NCBI GenBank assembly: GCA_945827465.1
Contig: CALZOH010000075.1
Span: forward strand, 1 to 13,224
DNA from: an uncultured Prevotellaceae bacterium
GTDB taxonomy: Bacteria; Bacteroidota; Bacteroidia; Bacteroidales; Bacteroidaceae
Reading direction: 5' to 3'
Length of the DNA stretch: 13,224 nt
Part shown: piece after piece, positions 1 through 7,096 of the stretch
Position numbering within the stretch: position 1 is the first letter of the stretch
How the letters are laid out: the number at the start of each line of letters is the position of its first letter
Program-made: the position numbers and the translations under genes
The notes under the pieces: model-generated
What the model was told of the DNA's origin: nothing
What the model saw: only the letters and a program-made list of their open reading frames with translations
Database searches by the model: none

Positions 1-2225
1 TTAAAGAAATTCCAGGAGAGACCCAGTCGGATGACGAAGGGATTCACCGGGTAGTGGGGCACCAGGAACTGGCAGCCGCTACTACCCTTGCTGTAATTCA
101 CGTGCGAGGCCATGAAGTAGAAGCGCGTATGCTTGAGGTGGAGGTTGGCATACACGTCGACAATGGGATAATTGCCCACCTCGATGCGTTCGGCCTCAGG
201 TTGGTTGGCATACATGCCGAGCGCGGGGCTGTAGGTGGGGGCATAATAAGAGGTGAAGTAGCGCACGTCGCCGCCCAACTCCACGCGCAGCACCTTGGCA
301 ATGCGGAACAGCAGGTAGAGGTTGGAGTAGAGCGAGAGTTTCGGCAGGGGCATTACCTCCTCGTCGGTCGACGTCTGATAGGTCACCTGGCTCTCCCAGT
401 TGAGCGGGCCCAGCGTGAAGTCCTGGCAGAGCGTGGCACTCACCAGTTGCAGGTTGCTCGACGACTGACGGACGTCGGTATCGTAGAGGTAATAGTCGCC
501 GCTCTGGCTCTTCATCAGGTTGGCCGTGGTGGCGAAGTAGGTATATTTCTCCACGTTTTGCAGGTCTACCTTGAGCCGCGTGCGGGTTTTCTCGCTCGAA
601 AAGGTCGCACCCAGACGGGTCGTCAGTTGCTTGTCCAGATCATCGTAGTCCCACCAGAGCCACTTCGAGTGGTAGGTGCGGTAGAAGAAGGTGGGCTTCT
701 GTGCCGTCACGCTGCCGTGCACCTTGAGGCGCAGGCTGTCGCCCAGAAACCTTACTTTCAACAAGCCTTCACCACGCAGACGGAAGTCGCCCCAGCTGTC
801 GCCGTCGGACGACGTCTCGGCTTCGAGCGTGTAATTGATGTTTCGGCCGCGTTGCTTAAAGATTTGTCCGCCCAGGGTGATGCGGTTCTCGTTGAACTTC
901 TCAAAGAGGCGGTGGCCCGCTGGCAGTTCGTAGGAGTGGTAGTCGTGTTGAGCGTAGAGCCGGATGCCGGCCATGGCCCATTTGTTGAAACCTTCGTGCA
1001 GTTCCACCCCGAGCAGGTTGGAGATGCGCGTGTGATGAATCTTGTCGAGGGTCGAGTCACCCTCAAAAAAGCGGTTCAGGTAGAAGTCGCTCAGGTCTTC
1101 GTTGGCCAGGAAGCGGCGCGAGTTGTCTTCGATGCGCAGCGAGTGCAGAAAACTCGTCACGGGCACGAACTCCGTCTTCAGGTCCTTCGTCTTGCTCGTG
1201 TCGGCCAGAGCCGTCAGCGAGTCGTTACTGCCCTTTCCGGCCTGTGCAGCGAGCCGGTTCTGGATGGCAGCGAGCACTGAATCGCCGCCCGAAGAGGCCG
1301 GCGCAGGCGCGTCGGCCGCAGCGGCCGAGTCGGGCACGTGGATTACACGCCTGAACCCGACGCTGTAACGGTGGGTCCACTGCAATCCGTCGACGTGCAT
1401 CTTGTTCCACACCTTGCTGAGGCGCGTGGGAATGTCTTTCGTACCGTATTTCTGGGGGAAGTTCTCGGGATTGGTCACGTATTCGTCGTCCTCGATACCG
1501 CCGTTCTCGGCCGTCTTCAGGTAGTTGGAAAAGAAGGCGAAGTGGGCCTTGTACTGTTCCTTCAGAATGGAACCGAAGAGCGTGGCGTTGAAGTCCGACG
1601 TCGACTGGTAACCATAGTAGCCGCGACCGTAGAGATAATCGAGCTTGAGGCCGAAACCGATGTCCTTGCCGGCGTTGATGGCATAGATGGCGCGGATGCG
1701 GTCTTCTCCATTGTCGCCGCTCAGGGTTTCGTGGTAGGAAATATTGGTAAACGGCGACTTCGTGTTGGTAAAGTGCAGCCGGTTGAAGGGCGTGATGAAG
1801 AAGTCATATGGGTCGGCAAAGATGAAGTAGCTCATATCGGTGGACCGATCGGCAAAAAGCCGCGAGAGTCGGGGCGACCCCATGTTGCCCAAGGTGTTGT
1901 ATTGACCGAAAATGCCCTCGGTGAAGTTCACGTTCTGAAAGTGATGCGAGAAGGTATCAATCTGTACCGAGTCGACACCGCCGAAGCGGCTGTCGGTTTC
2001 CCATACGCGCAGGCCGGTGGGGATGTCGTCCTTCTTCTTGTTGCCCTTCTTGTGCGTGCCGAAGACGTTGGTCGTACCCATCTCGTCGTCGTCAGGGTCT
2101 GAAAAGCCGTGGCGGCGGCTGTCGGTGCCCGAAGGCATGCGGTTAAAAGTATCAGGAAAATCCTGCCCCAGGGCCATGGCCGGGAGCAGGAGGAACAGTA
2201 GGGTGATAAAAAGATATTTCTTCAT
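1..2225 (-). CDS. Putative porin (Porin_10-like outer-membrane beta-barrel), 3' end cut by window edge
   Basis: I translated the reverse strand from the ATG at 2225 and found an uninterrupted frame of 741 codons plus two bases to the window edge. The final visible residues are SWNFF, a typical aromatic end for an outer-membrane barrel, so probably only one or a few codons are missing. Residues 1-20 form a signal peptide (MKKYLFITLLFLLLPAMALG, then QD). Next comes a polar, Asp/Lys-rich stretch (about 35-70). The rest is rich in alternating aromatic and polar strands, as in beta-barrels. An Ala/Pro/Ser low-complexity insert at about 300-350 is probably a loop or linker. The overall pattern resembles the 'putative porin' family (Porin_10) of Bacteroidetes; this is recognition of style, not a search result. 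The expected location is the outer membrane and the substrate is unknown. The gene is GC-rich at third codon positions, which opens long false frames on the opposite strand. It has its own promoter. Confidence 0.85.
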   Translation of the reverse strand, partial: MKKYLFITLLFLLLPAMALGQDFPDTFNRMPSGTDSRRHGFSDPDDDEMGTTNVFGTHKKGNKKKDDIPTGLRVWETDSRFGGVDSVQIDTFSHHFQNVNFTEGIFGQYNTLGNMGSPRLSRLFADRSTDMSYFIFADPYDFFITPFNRLHFTNTKSPFTNISYHETLSGDNGEDRIRAIYAINAGKDIGFGLKLDYLYGRGYYGYQSTSDFNATLFGSILKEQYKAHFAFFSNYLKTAENGGIEDDEYVTNPENFPQKYGTKDIPTRLSKVWNKMHVDGLQWTHRYSVGFRRVIHVPDSAAAADAPAPASSGGDSVLAAIQNRLAAQAGKGSNDSLTALADTSKTKDLKTEFVPVTSFLHSLRIEDNSRRFLANEDLSDFYLNRFFEGDSTLDKIHHTRISNLLGVELHEGFNKWAMAGIRLYAQHDYHSYELPAGHRLFEKFNENRITLGGQIFKQRGRNINYTLEAETSSDGDSWGDFRLRGEGLLKVRFLGDSLRLKVHGSVTAQKPTFFYRTYHSKWLWWDYDDLDKQLTTRLGATFSSEKTRTRLKVDLQNVEKYTYFATTANLMKSQSGDYYLYDTDVRQSSSNLQLVSATLCQDFTLGPLNWESQVTYQTSTDEEVMPLPKLSLYSNLYLLFRIAKVLRVELGGDVRYFTSYYAPTYSPALGMYANQPEAERIEVGNYPIVDVYANLHLKHTRFYFMASHVNYSKGSSGCQFLVPHYPVNPFVIRLGLSWNFF

Positions 2226-2234
2226 GCAACAATG

Positions 2235-2248
2235 TTTCGGCGCCGAAA
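2235..2248. promoter_or_regulatory. 14-bp perfect palindrome in the porin leader
   Basis: TTTCGGCGCCGAAA is fully self-complementary and lies 9 bases upstream of the porin start codon, downstream of the predicted transcription start. It could be a dyad bound by a regulator, or a short RNA structure near the translation start. It may also be chance. No T-run follows it, so it is not a standard terminator. Confidence 0.4.
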
Positions 2249-2272
2249 GGTGAGCGCGTTGTGAACGCCGTG

Positions 2273-2304
2273 CAAAGTTACTACTTTCAGGCCAATTAAG
2301 GCAA
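2273..2304 (-). promoter_or_regulatory. Bacteroidetes-type promoter of the porin gene
   Basis: On the minus strand TAACTTTG (2273-2280) matches the Bacteroidetes -7 consensus TAnnTTTG. A TTG at 2302-2304, 21 bases upstream, can serve as the -33 element. Transcription would start near 2266, giving a leader of about 40 nt before the porin ATG at 2225. This suggests the porin is transcribed separately from the oxidoreductase operon upstream, although I see no clear terminator between them. Confidence 0.6.
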
Positions 2305-2314
2305 TACCGGGCTT

Positions 2315-2857
2315 TTATACTTTGCAGATGATCTCCATTCCCTTGAGCAGGGCGGCTTCATTCATCGGTATGAGGTGGTGATGACGCTCGGGCAGTGTGT
2401 GGAGGAGGGCCTTTTTGATGTTGTCGACCGACACGATGGGCAGCACCCTGATGAGTCCGCCCAGAATGAACATGTTGAACGTCTTGATGCTCTTCATCGT
2501 GGCGGCGGCATCCATGGCGTCGATGCGGTAGAGGTCGATGTCGTCCCTTTCGGGAGGGGCTATGATGCCGTAACTGTCGAAGATGAGTTTTCCGCCCGGT
2601 CGGATACACGGCGTGAAGCGTTCCAGCGAAGGCTGGTTGAGCAGGATGGCCGTGGAGTAAGTGCTCACGATGGGCGACGAAATAGTCGTGTCGCTGATGA
2701 TGACCGTCACGTTGGCCGTTCCGCCCCGTTGTTCCGGACCGTACGCCGGCAGCCAGGTCACCTCCTTGCCTTCCATCAATCCGGCGTAAGCCAGCAGTTT
2801 GCCCATCGACAGCACACCCTGTCCGCCGAATCCTGATATGATGATTTCTTCTTTCAT
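2315..2857 (-). CDS. 2-oxoacid:acceptor oxidoreductase, gamma subunit
   Basis: This 180-residue protein is the gamma (catalytic-domain III type) subunit of a 2-oxoacid:ferredoxin oxidoreductase, which oxidatively decarboxylates a 2-oxoacid to an acyl-CoA while reducing ferredoxin. Diagnostic features are the N-terminal Gly-rich motif GFGGQGV (residues 9-15), where CoA-binding gamma domains begin, and YGPEQRGG (39-46), a family signature. Length matches stand-alone gamma subunits of the KorC type. It is the last gene of the operon, starting 3 nt after the beta-subunit stop (ATG at 2857). The protein should be cytoplasmic, in complex with the alpha, beta and delta products upstream. The sequence does not settle whether the substrate is 2-oxoglutarate or a branched-chain 2-oxoacid. 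It is followed by an 89-nt gap containing the porin promoter. Confidence 0.9.
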   Translation of the reverse strand: MKEEIIISGFGGQGVLSMGKLLAYAGLMEGKEVTWLPAYGPEQRGGTANVTVIISDTTISSPIVSTYSTAILLNQPSLERFTPCIRPGGKLIFDSYGIIAPPERDDIDLYRIDAMDAAATMKSIKTFNMFILGGLIRVLPIVSVDNIKKALLHTLPERHHHLIPMNEAALLKGMEIICKV

Positions 2858-2860
2858 ACT

Positions 2861-3622
2861 TTAAATGTCTTTTAAGTCACCGAGGTGATAATACTTGAAC
2901 ATGTTTTCTTCCATCCACTCGTTGGCCTTGACAGGTGACGCCTTCCAGCCCGAATTGCAGGATGAAACAATCTCAACCAGGTTGGACCCCTTGCCGTTCA
3001 TGGAGTTTTCAAAGGCGTGGCGAATGGCCTTCTTGGCCTTGCGTATGGCTGCCACGGTGTGGACGCTCTGACGTGAAACAAAGGCAGTGCCCTCGAGCGT
3101 GGCTGCCATGTCGGTCATGTTGAGCGGGTAACCGTGAAGCTCCGGCGTGCGACCGTAGGGACAGGTCGACGTCTTCATGCCCAACAGGGTGGTGGGAGCC
3201 ATCTGACCGCCCGTCATGCCATAAATGGCGTTGTTGATAAAGATAATGGTGATTTTTTCACCGCGGTTGAGGGCGTGAATGGTTTCGCAGGCACCGATGC
3301 AGGCCAGGTCGCCGTCGCCCTGATAGGTGAATACCAGGCGGTCCTGCCACATGCGCTTGCAGGCAGTGGCCAGGGCGGGAGCACGGCCGTGGGCGGCCTC
3401 TAACCAGTCAACGTCGATGTAACGATAGGCAAAGACGGCGCAACCGACAGGGCAGATAGCTATCGTCTTTTCTTCCATGCCCATTTCTTCAATGATTTCG
3501 GCAATGAGCTTGTGAACAACACCGTGAGAACATCCCGGGCAGTAGTGCATGCCCACCTCATTCATCAGGGTAGGCTTGGCATAGACCAGGTTCTCAGGCT
3601 GTATGATTTCTTCTTTTGTCAT
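2861..3622 (-). CDS. 2-oxoacid:ferredoxin oxidoreductase, beta subunit (TPP-binding)
   Basis: This 253-residue protein is the thiamine-pyrophosphate-binding beta subunit. The TPP motif begins with GDGD at residues 102-105 and ends with NN at 130-131, followed by the family-typical YGMTGGQMAPTT (134-145). Near the N-terminus, CPGCSHG (28-34) matches the conserved CPGCGHG-like signature of beta subunits, and CPVGC (57-61) is a second conserved cysteine site. The length fits stand-alone beta subunits of the KorB/VorA class. The protein should act in the cytoplasm with alpha, gamma and the [4Fe-4S] delta subunit. Its ATG overlaps the stop of the small membrane-protein gene by 4 nt (ATGA at 3619-3622), implying translational coupling. 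Only 3 nt separate its stop from the gamma start. Confidence 0.93.
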   Translation of the reverse strand: MTKEEIIQPENLVYAKPTLMNEVGMHYCPGCSHGVVHKLIAEIIEEMGMEEKTIAICPVGCAVFAYRYIDVDWLEAAHGRAPALATACKRMWQDRLVFTYQGDGDLACIGACETIHALNRGEKITIIFINNAIYGMTGGQMAPTTLLGMKTSTCPYGRTPELHGYPLNMTDMAATLEGTAFVSRQSVHTVAAIRKAKKAIRHAFENSMNGKGSNLVEIVSSCNSGWKASPVKANEWMEENMFKYYHLGDLKDI

Positions 3623-3879
3623 GATTCTTCGCTTTTACGGGAAAACATCCTGATACATACTTCCACACCCTTAATCAGCACGGCCGTGAAACAGCAGGCA
3701 AAGAAGTAGGGCGCCCTCGTTTCGACCGGGAGAACAAAGTAGATGACGATGGAGGCAATGGCCAAGATGATGAATATCAGGTTGAGCAGGTTGCGCAGGG
3801 CGAATGTCTTGTCGGGATTCTGCGGACGCTTCCATGACTTCCGGCGCGGTGTTTCGGGTGATGCTTGATGTTGGGGCAT
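3619..3879 (-). CDS. Small two-helix membrane protein inside the oxidoreductase operon
   Basis: This is an 86-residue protein that I do not recognise as a characterised family. Residues 1-28 are polar and basic (PRRKSWKRPQ at 11-20). A hydrophobic helix follows at about 31-50 (LLNLIFIILAIASIVIYFVL), then a short link and a second, less hydrophobic helix at about 57-78. The tail is charged (RKSEES). The basic N-terminus suggests that both ends are cytoplasmic with a short external hairpin. It starts 21 nt after the alpha stop and overlaps the beta start by 4 nt, so it is almost certainly co-translated with the oxidoreductase. Its place between two subunits of one enzyme suggests a membrane anchor or accessory factor. 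That is inference from position alone; it could also be an unrelated passenger gene. Confidence 0.8.
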   Translation of the reverse strand: MPQHQASPETPRRKSWKRPQNPDKTFALRNLLNLIFIILAIASIVIYFVLPVETRAPYFFACCFTAVLIKGVEVCIRMFSRKSEES

Positions 3880-3900
3880 AGCAGAATTACGGGAGGATGG

Positions 3901-4989
3901 TTATGGGATGAATTGTTGTTTTAATGAGAGGATGATTTCATCGGGAGTGGGCACTACGCCGCCGATTCGGCCGAAGTGCTTGATGGGTGTCTGTCCTTCG
4001 ACAGCGAGGCGCACATCGTAGATCATTTGTCCGGCATTCATTTCAGGCACCAAGATGCCCTTGAGCCGGCCTGCCAGGTGGTGAAGCTGCTCTTCGGGGA
4101 AGGGCCACAGGGTGATGGGGCGGAACAAACCTGCCTTGATGCCCTCGCGGCGCAGCGTGTCGACAGCTTCCTTACCCATACGGGCCACACATCCGAAGGC
4201 CACCAGCAGGTAGTCGGCGTCGTCACACAGATATTCCTCGTAGCGCACTTCAGTCTCGCGGATGGTGGCATACTTCTTTTGCATGTCGAGGTTGCGCTGC
4301 TCCATCACGTGGGGGTCCATTTCAAGCGACGTGAGAATGTTGGGCTTGCGGTGTTTCAGTCCGTGTCCGTTGACGGCCCAGGGACATTCGGCGGCAATCT
4401 CTTCCTCAGTGCGGCGGGGCTTGATGGGTGGCAGGACGACCTTCTCCATCATCTGGCCGATCACACCGTCAGAGAGAATCATGGTCGGGTTGCGGTATTT
4501 GAAAGCCAGCTCAAACGCCAGGTCAACAAAGTCGGCCATCTCTTGCACCGAGTTAGGCGCCAGTACAATGACGTTGTAGTCGCCATTGCCGCCGCCCACG
4601 GTAGCCTGGCGGTAGTCGCTCTGACTGGGCTGAATGGTGCCCAAACCGGGGCCGCCGCGCTGTACGTTGACAATCAGGGCCGGAATCTCAGCCGCCGCCA
4701 TGTAGCTGATACCTTCTTGCATCAGGGCAACACCCGGACTGGAGGAAGAAGTCATGACTCGCTTGCCCGAACCTCCGCCGCCATAGAGCATATTGATGGC
4801 GGCCACTTCGCTTTCAGCCTGCAGCACCACCATACCGCTCGTTTCCCAGGGCTTCAGTTCCGACAGTGTTTCCAACACTTCCGACTGTGGGGTAATGGGA
4901 TAACCGAAGTAACCGTCGCATCCGCAGCGGATGGCTGCGTGGGCAATGGCCTCGTTTCCCTTCATTAATTCTACGTTTTCTTCTATCAT
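3901..4989 (-). CDS. vorB: 2-oxoacid:ferredoxin oxidoreductase, alpha subunit (VorB/KorA type)
   Basis: This 362-residue protein is the alpha subunit, which contributes the pyrimidine-binding face to the TPP site and binds substrate with the beta subunit. Signatures are GYPITPQSE (residues 29-37), ESEVAAINM (59-67), the Gly/Ser-rich segment around 70-86, and RGGPGLGTIQPSQSD (111-125), all typical of OFOR alpha chains. The C-terminal half contains a transketolase-C-like region (for example LFRPITLWPFPEE). Related Bacteroidales proteins are often annotated as 3-methyl-2-oxobutanoate dehydrogenase subunit VorB, hence the symbol. The true substrate (2-oxoisovalerate or 2-oxoglutarate) cannot be read from sequence. 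The ATG at 4989 overlaps the ferredoxin stop by 4 nt. Confidence 0.92.
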   Translation of the reverse strand: MIEENVELMKGNEAIAHAAIRCGCDGYFGYPITPQSEVLETLSELKPWETSGMVVLQAESEVAAINMLYGGGGSGKRVMTSSSSPGVALMQEGISYMAAAEIPALIVNVQRGGPGLGTIQPSQSDYRQATVGGGNGDYNVIVLAPNSVQEMADFVDLAFELAFKYRNPTMILSDGVIGQMMEKVVLPPIKPRRTEEEIAAECPWAVNGHGLKHRKPNILTSLEMDPHVMEQRNLDMQKKYATIRETEVRYEEYLCDDADYLLVAFGCVARMGKEAVDTLRREGIKAGLFRPITLWPFPEEQLHHLAGRLKGILVPEMNAGQMIYDVRLAVEGQTPIKHFGRIGGVVPTPDEIILSLKQQFIP

Positions 4990-5219
4990 GCTTCTTCTTT
5001 TTTACGATACACGCTGATGCAACCGTCGGGACATACTACGGCGCACGATGTGCAACCCGTACAGCGTTCCCAATCCTTCTGTTGTACGTAGGTGTATCCT
5101 TTATGGTTTACTTTCTTGGGAGTTATTTCTAACAAATCGAATGGACAGGCCTCCACGCACAGGGCGCAACCCTTGCAACGGTTGGTGTCAATCACTATTG
5201 CTCCTCTTATCTTACTCAT
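4986..5219 (-). CDS. 2x[4Fe-4S] ferredoxin-like delta subunit of the oxidoreductase
   Basis: This 77-residue protein has two complete CxxCxxCxxxCP cluster motifs: cysteines 15, 18, 21, 25 and 53, 56, 59, 63. They should bind two [4Fe-4S] clusters that carry electrons from the TPP site to soluble ferredoxin. Length and position match KorD/delta subunits. I chose the ATG at 5219, which overlaps the TPR gene's TAA in the arrangement TAATG, a usual coupling signal. A TTG three codons upstream (5228) would add three residues but lies inside the TPR gene and has no better support. The 3' end overlaps the alpha start by 4 nt. Confidence 0.9.
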   Translation of the reverse strand: MSKIRGAIVIDTNRCKGCALCVEACPFDLLEITPKKVNHKGYTYVQQKDWERCTGCTSCAVVCPDGCISVYRKKEEA

Positions 5220-5482
5220 TATTGACAATATATATCGGTATTATAAAACTCTAAAATGCTTTGAGTCATTTTTAAGGCTTCTTGTGCGGGGCTGTCAGGA
5301 TTGAGTTCGGCGGCTTCCATGTAGTTTTGCATGGCATTCTGCCAATCGCCCAACTTATAATAGGCGTTCCCTCGAATGTAATACAAATGGTCGTCGGTGG
5401 AGTTATCCTTGATTTTCAAATCAAGTAGTCGGATTGCTTCAGCTACTTCTCCTTGATCTAAAAGCGTAATGACTTGATTCAC
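5219..5482 (-). CDS. Small TPR protein heading the oxidoreductase operon
   Basis: This 87-residue protein contains one clear tetratricopeptide repeat at about 32-65 (LYYIRGNAYYKLGDWQNAMQ, then YMEAAELNP) and a degenerate half repeat before it. TPRs mediate protein-protein contacts. There is no signal peptide, so it is probably cytoplasmic. The start is a GTG at 5482: no ATG occurs in frame between the upstream stop and the first repeat, and the next Met lies inside the repeat. The promoter -7 box lies only 23 bases upstream, giving a short leader. Its TAA overlaps the ferredoxin ATG. Being first in the operon, it may help assemble the oxidoreductase complex; this is inference from context. 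Confidence 0.78.
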   Translation of the reverse strand: MNQVITLLDQGEVAEAIRLLDLKIKDNSTDDHLYYIRGNAYYKLGDWQNAMQNYMEAAELNPDSPAQEALKMTQSILEFYNTDIYCQ

Positions 5483-5505
5483 TATCTGAATTATTTTCTT
5501 TGCCG

Positions 5506-5534
5506 CAAATGTACGCTAATTTTTTTTGCAGCAA
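5506..5534 (-). promoter_or_regulatory. Bacteroidetes-type promoter of the oxidoreductase operon
   Basis: On the minus strand TACATTTG (5506-5513) matches TAnnTTTG, with a TTG at 5532-5534 upstream (spacer of 18 bases, a little short). It lies just ahead of the GTG of the TPR gene and downstream of the helicase terminator, as expected for the sole promoter of the six-gene operon. Confidence 0.6.
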
Positions 5535-5656
5535 TTTTGTGTTGCCAACGTTAAGGGTTTATTAACAGATAATTTTACCTGTTTTAAGATTTCGGTTTTG
5601 CGGATTCCCTATAAAAAAAGGGGTTAGTGGCGAAAAGAGTCAGTTTCTGATGAAAC

Positions 5657-5699
5657 AAACAAAAAGCATTCCCTTTGCGCAATGAGCCAAAAGGAATGC
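5657..5699 (-). terminator. Rho-independent terminator of the lon-tgt-lptG-helicase block
   Basis: In minus-strand RNA, positions 5699-5689 (GCAUUCCUUUU) pair with 5676-5666 (AAAGGGAAUGC) to form an 11-bp stem with one G-U pair and a 12-nt loop. It is followed at once by UUUUUGUUUG. It lies 30 nt after the helicase stop and before the promoter of the next operon. The rest of the 246-base gap (5483-5728) holds only that promoter and AT-rich sequence. Confidence 0.85.
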
Positions 5700-5728
5700 A
5701 CTTTGTGATTTGGATTGTGCAAAGAATT

Positions 5729-7078
5729 TTACTCGGTCGTGGTGGGCTTCTTCGGGCGACGGCGGCGGTTCCTTGATGGGCGGTTGGTCGGCTTGTCGTG
5801 CGCCCCGGCCGGCTTCTCTTTCCCTTGCTTGGAAGCAGAAGCCTGGGCGTTGGCCGGCTGCTTGGAGCGGCGCTTTGAGTTGGAACGACGCCGGTTCTTG
5901 CTTCTGCCGCTTTTCTTCTCTTCCAGTTTCGTCGGGGAGGGGCCGGTTCCCAATTCGGCCGGTATTTCGTTCAAGGGGATGGACTTCTCAATGGTCTTTT
6001 CAATCTTGTTGAAGTAGAAGAGGTCTTTGTTGTTCACCAAGGTGATAGCGGCGCCGTTGCGGTTGGCGCGGGCGGTTCGGCCGATGCGGTGAACGTAGTC
6101 TTCCACGTCGTGAGGCACATCAAAGTTGATGACGGTTTCAATGTCGTCGATGTCAATGCCTCTGGAGATAATGTCGGTGGCTACCAGTACATCGGTATGA
6201 CCTGCTTTAAAACTTCTCATGACTTCGTCGCGCTGCTTCTGGTCCAGGTCGGAGTGCATTTCCTGTACATTGATATGCTTCTTACGCAGCGTCAATCCGA
6301 GTTCTTTCACGCTTTGTTTGGACGAGGCAAATACGAGCACCCGCTTCATCTCTCTTTCTTTGAAGAGGTGGGTCAAGATACCGATCTTCTGGTGGTCGTA
6401 ACAGATGTAGGCGCTTTGGTTGATTTTCTCGGCAGGTTTGCTGATGGCTATTTTTATTTCGACGGGGTTGTCTAAGATGCTGTTGGCCATCTTCTGAATC
6501 TCGGGCGGCATGGTGGCCGAGAACATGATGGTCTGGCGCTTCTTGGGCAGGTAGCTGACAATCTTCATGATGTCGTCGAAGAATCCCATATCCAACATGC
6601 GGTCGGCCTCGTCTAAGATGAAGAACGACACGCGCGAGAGGTCGACATTGCCCAACTTCAGGTGGCTGATGAGTCGTCCCGGTGTGGCAATGATGACGTC
6701 GGCACCGAGTTGCATTCCTTTCAACTCCTGTTCGTAGCGAATGCCGTCGTTGCCTCCATATACCGCCACGCTTGAGAAGGGAACGTAGTAGGAAAATCCC
6801 TCCATGGCTTGGTCGATTTGTTGGGCCAACTCGCGGGTGGGCGACATGATGATGCAGTTAATGGCGTCTTTGGGATATTCGCCGCTGCATAACCGATTGA
6901 GCACCGGGAGCAGGTAGGCGGCGGTTTTGCCCGTTCCGGTTTGGGCAATGCCAATCAGGTCGCGCCCTTCCAAGAGGGGAGGAATGGATTGTTCTTGAAT
7001 CGGAGTACATTCTGTGAAGCGCATGATATCAATGGCTTCAACTATTCTAGAGTCTAATTGCAGGTCGGAAAAATTCAT
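5729..7078 (-). CDS. DEAD-box ATP-dependent RNA helicase (RhlE-like)
   Basis: This 449-residue protein has every DEAD-box motif in order: the Q motif (TPIQEQ, Gln28), motif I AQTGTGKT (45-52), Ia PTRELA (80-85), GG (108-109), Ib TPGR (132-135), II DEAD (156-159), III SAT (187-189), V TDIISRGID (301-309) and VI HRIGRTAR (330-337). It should unwind short RNA duplexes using ATP, for example in ribosome assembly or mRNA turnover. Residues after about 380 form a low-complexity, strongly basic tail (RSKNRRRSNSKRRSK, later RNRRRRPKK) that probably binds RNA, as in RhlE/CsdA-like proteins. The ATG at 7078 is 18 nt after the LptF/G stop, so it belongs to the same transcript and is its last gene before the terminator. 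The choice among DEAD-box subfamilies is uncertain. Confidence 0.95.
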   Translation of the reverse strand: MNFSDLQLDSRIVEAIDIMRFTECTPIQEQSIPPLLEGRDLIGIAQTGTGKTAAYLLPVLNRLCSGEYPKDAINCIIMSPTRELAQQIDQAMEGFSYYVPFSSVAVYGGNDGIRYEQELKGMQLGADVIIATPGRLISHLKLGNVDLSRVSFFILDEADRMLDMGFFDDIMKIVSYLPKKRQTIMFSATMPPEIQKMANSILDNPVEIKIAISKPAEKINQSAYICYDHQKIGILTHLFKEREMKRVLVFASSKQSVKELGLTLRKKHINVQEMHSDLDQKQRDEVMRSFKAGHTDVLVATDIISRGIDIDDIETVINFDVPHDVEDYVHRIGRTARANRNGAAITLVNNKDLFYFNKIEKTIEKSIPLNEIPAELGTGPSPTKLEEKKSGRSKNRRRSNSKRRSKQPANAQASASKQGKEKPAGAHDKPTNRPSRNRRRRPKKPTTTE

Positions 7079-7096
7079 GGATGGTTACTTACTCTT

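Noticed and set aside
54..1280. Long plus-strand open frame of 408 codons, and another of 254 codons at 1338-2102
   Set aside because: They lie antisense to the porin, which has a continuous frame, signal peptide and barrel-like sequence on the other strand. The plus-strand translations are Val/Ala/Gly/His-rich with no recognisable domain, an effect of GC-rich third positions.
2375..2836. Plus-strand 153-codon frame, and similar frames opposite the alpha subunit (3976-4968)
   Set aside because: These are antisense shadows of well-identified oxidoreductase subunits, with no promoter or recognisable content.
5220..5228. TTG at 5228 as the ferredoxin start
   Set aside because: The ATG at 5219 overlaps the upstream stop as TAATG and gives the usual length. 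The TTG offers no better signal.
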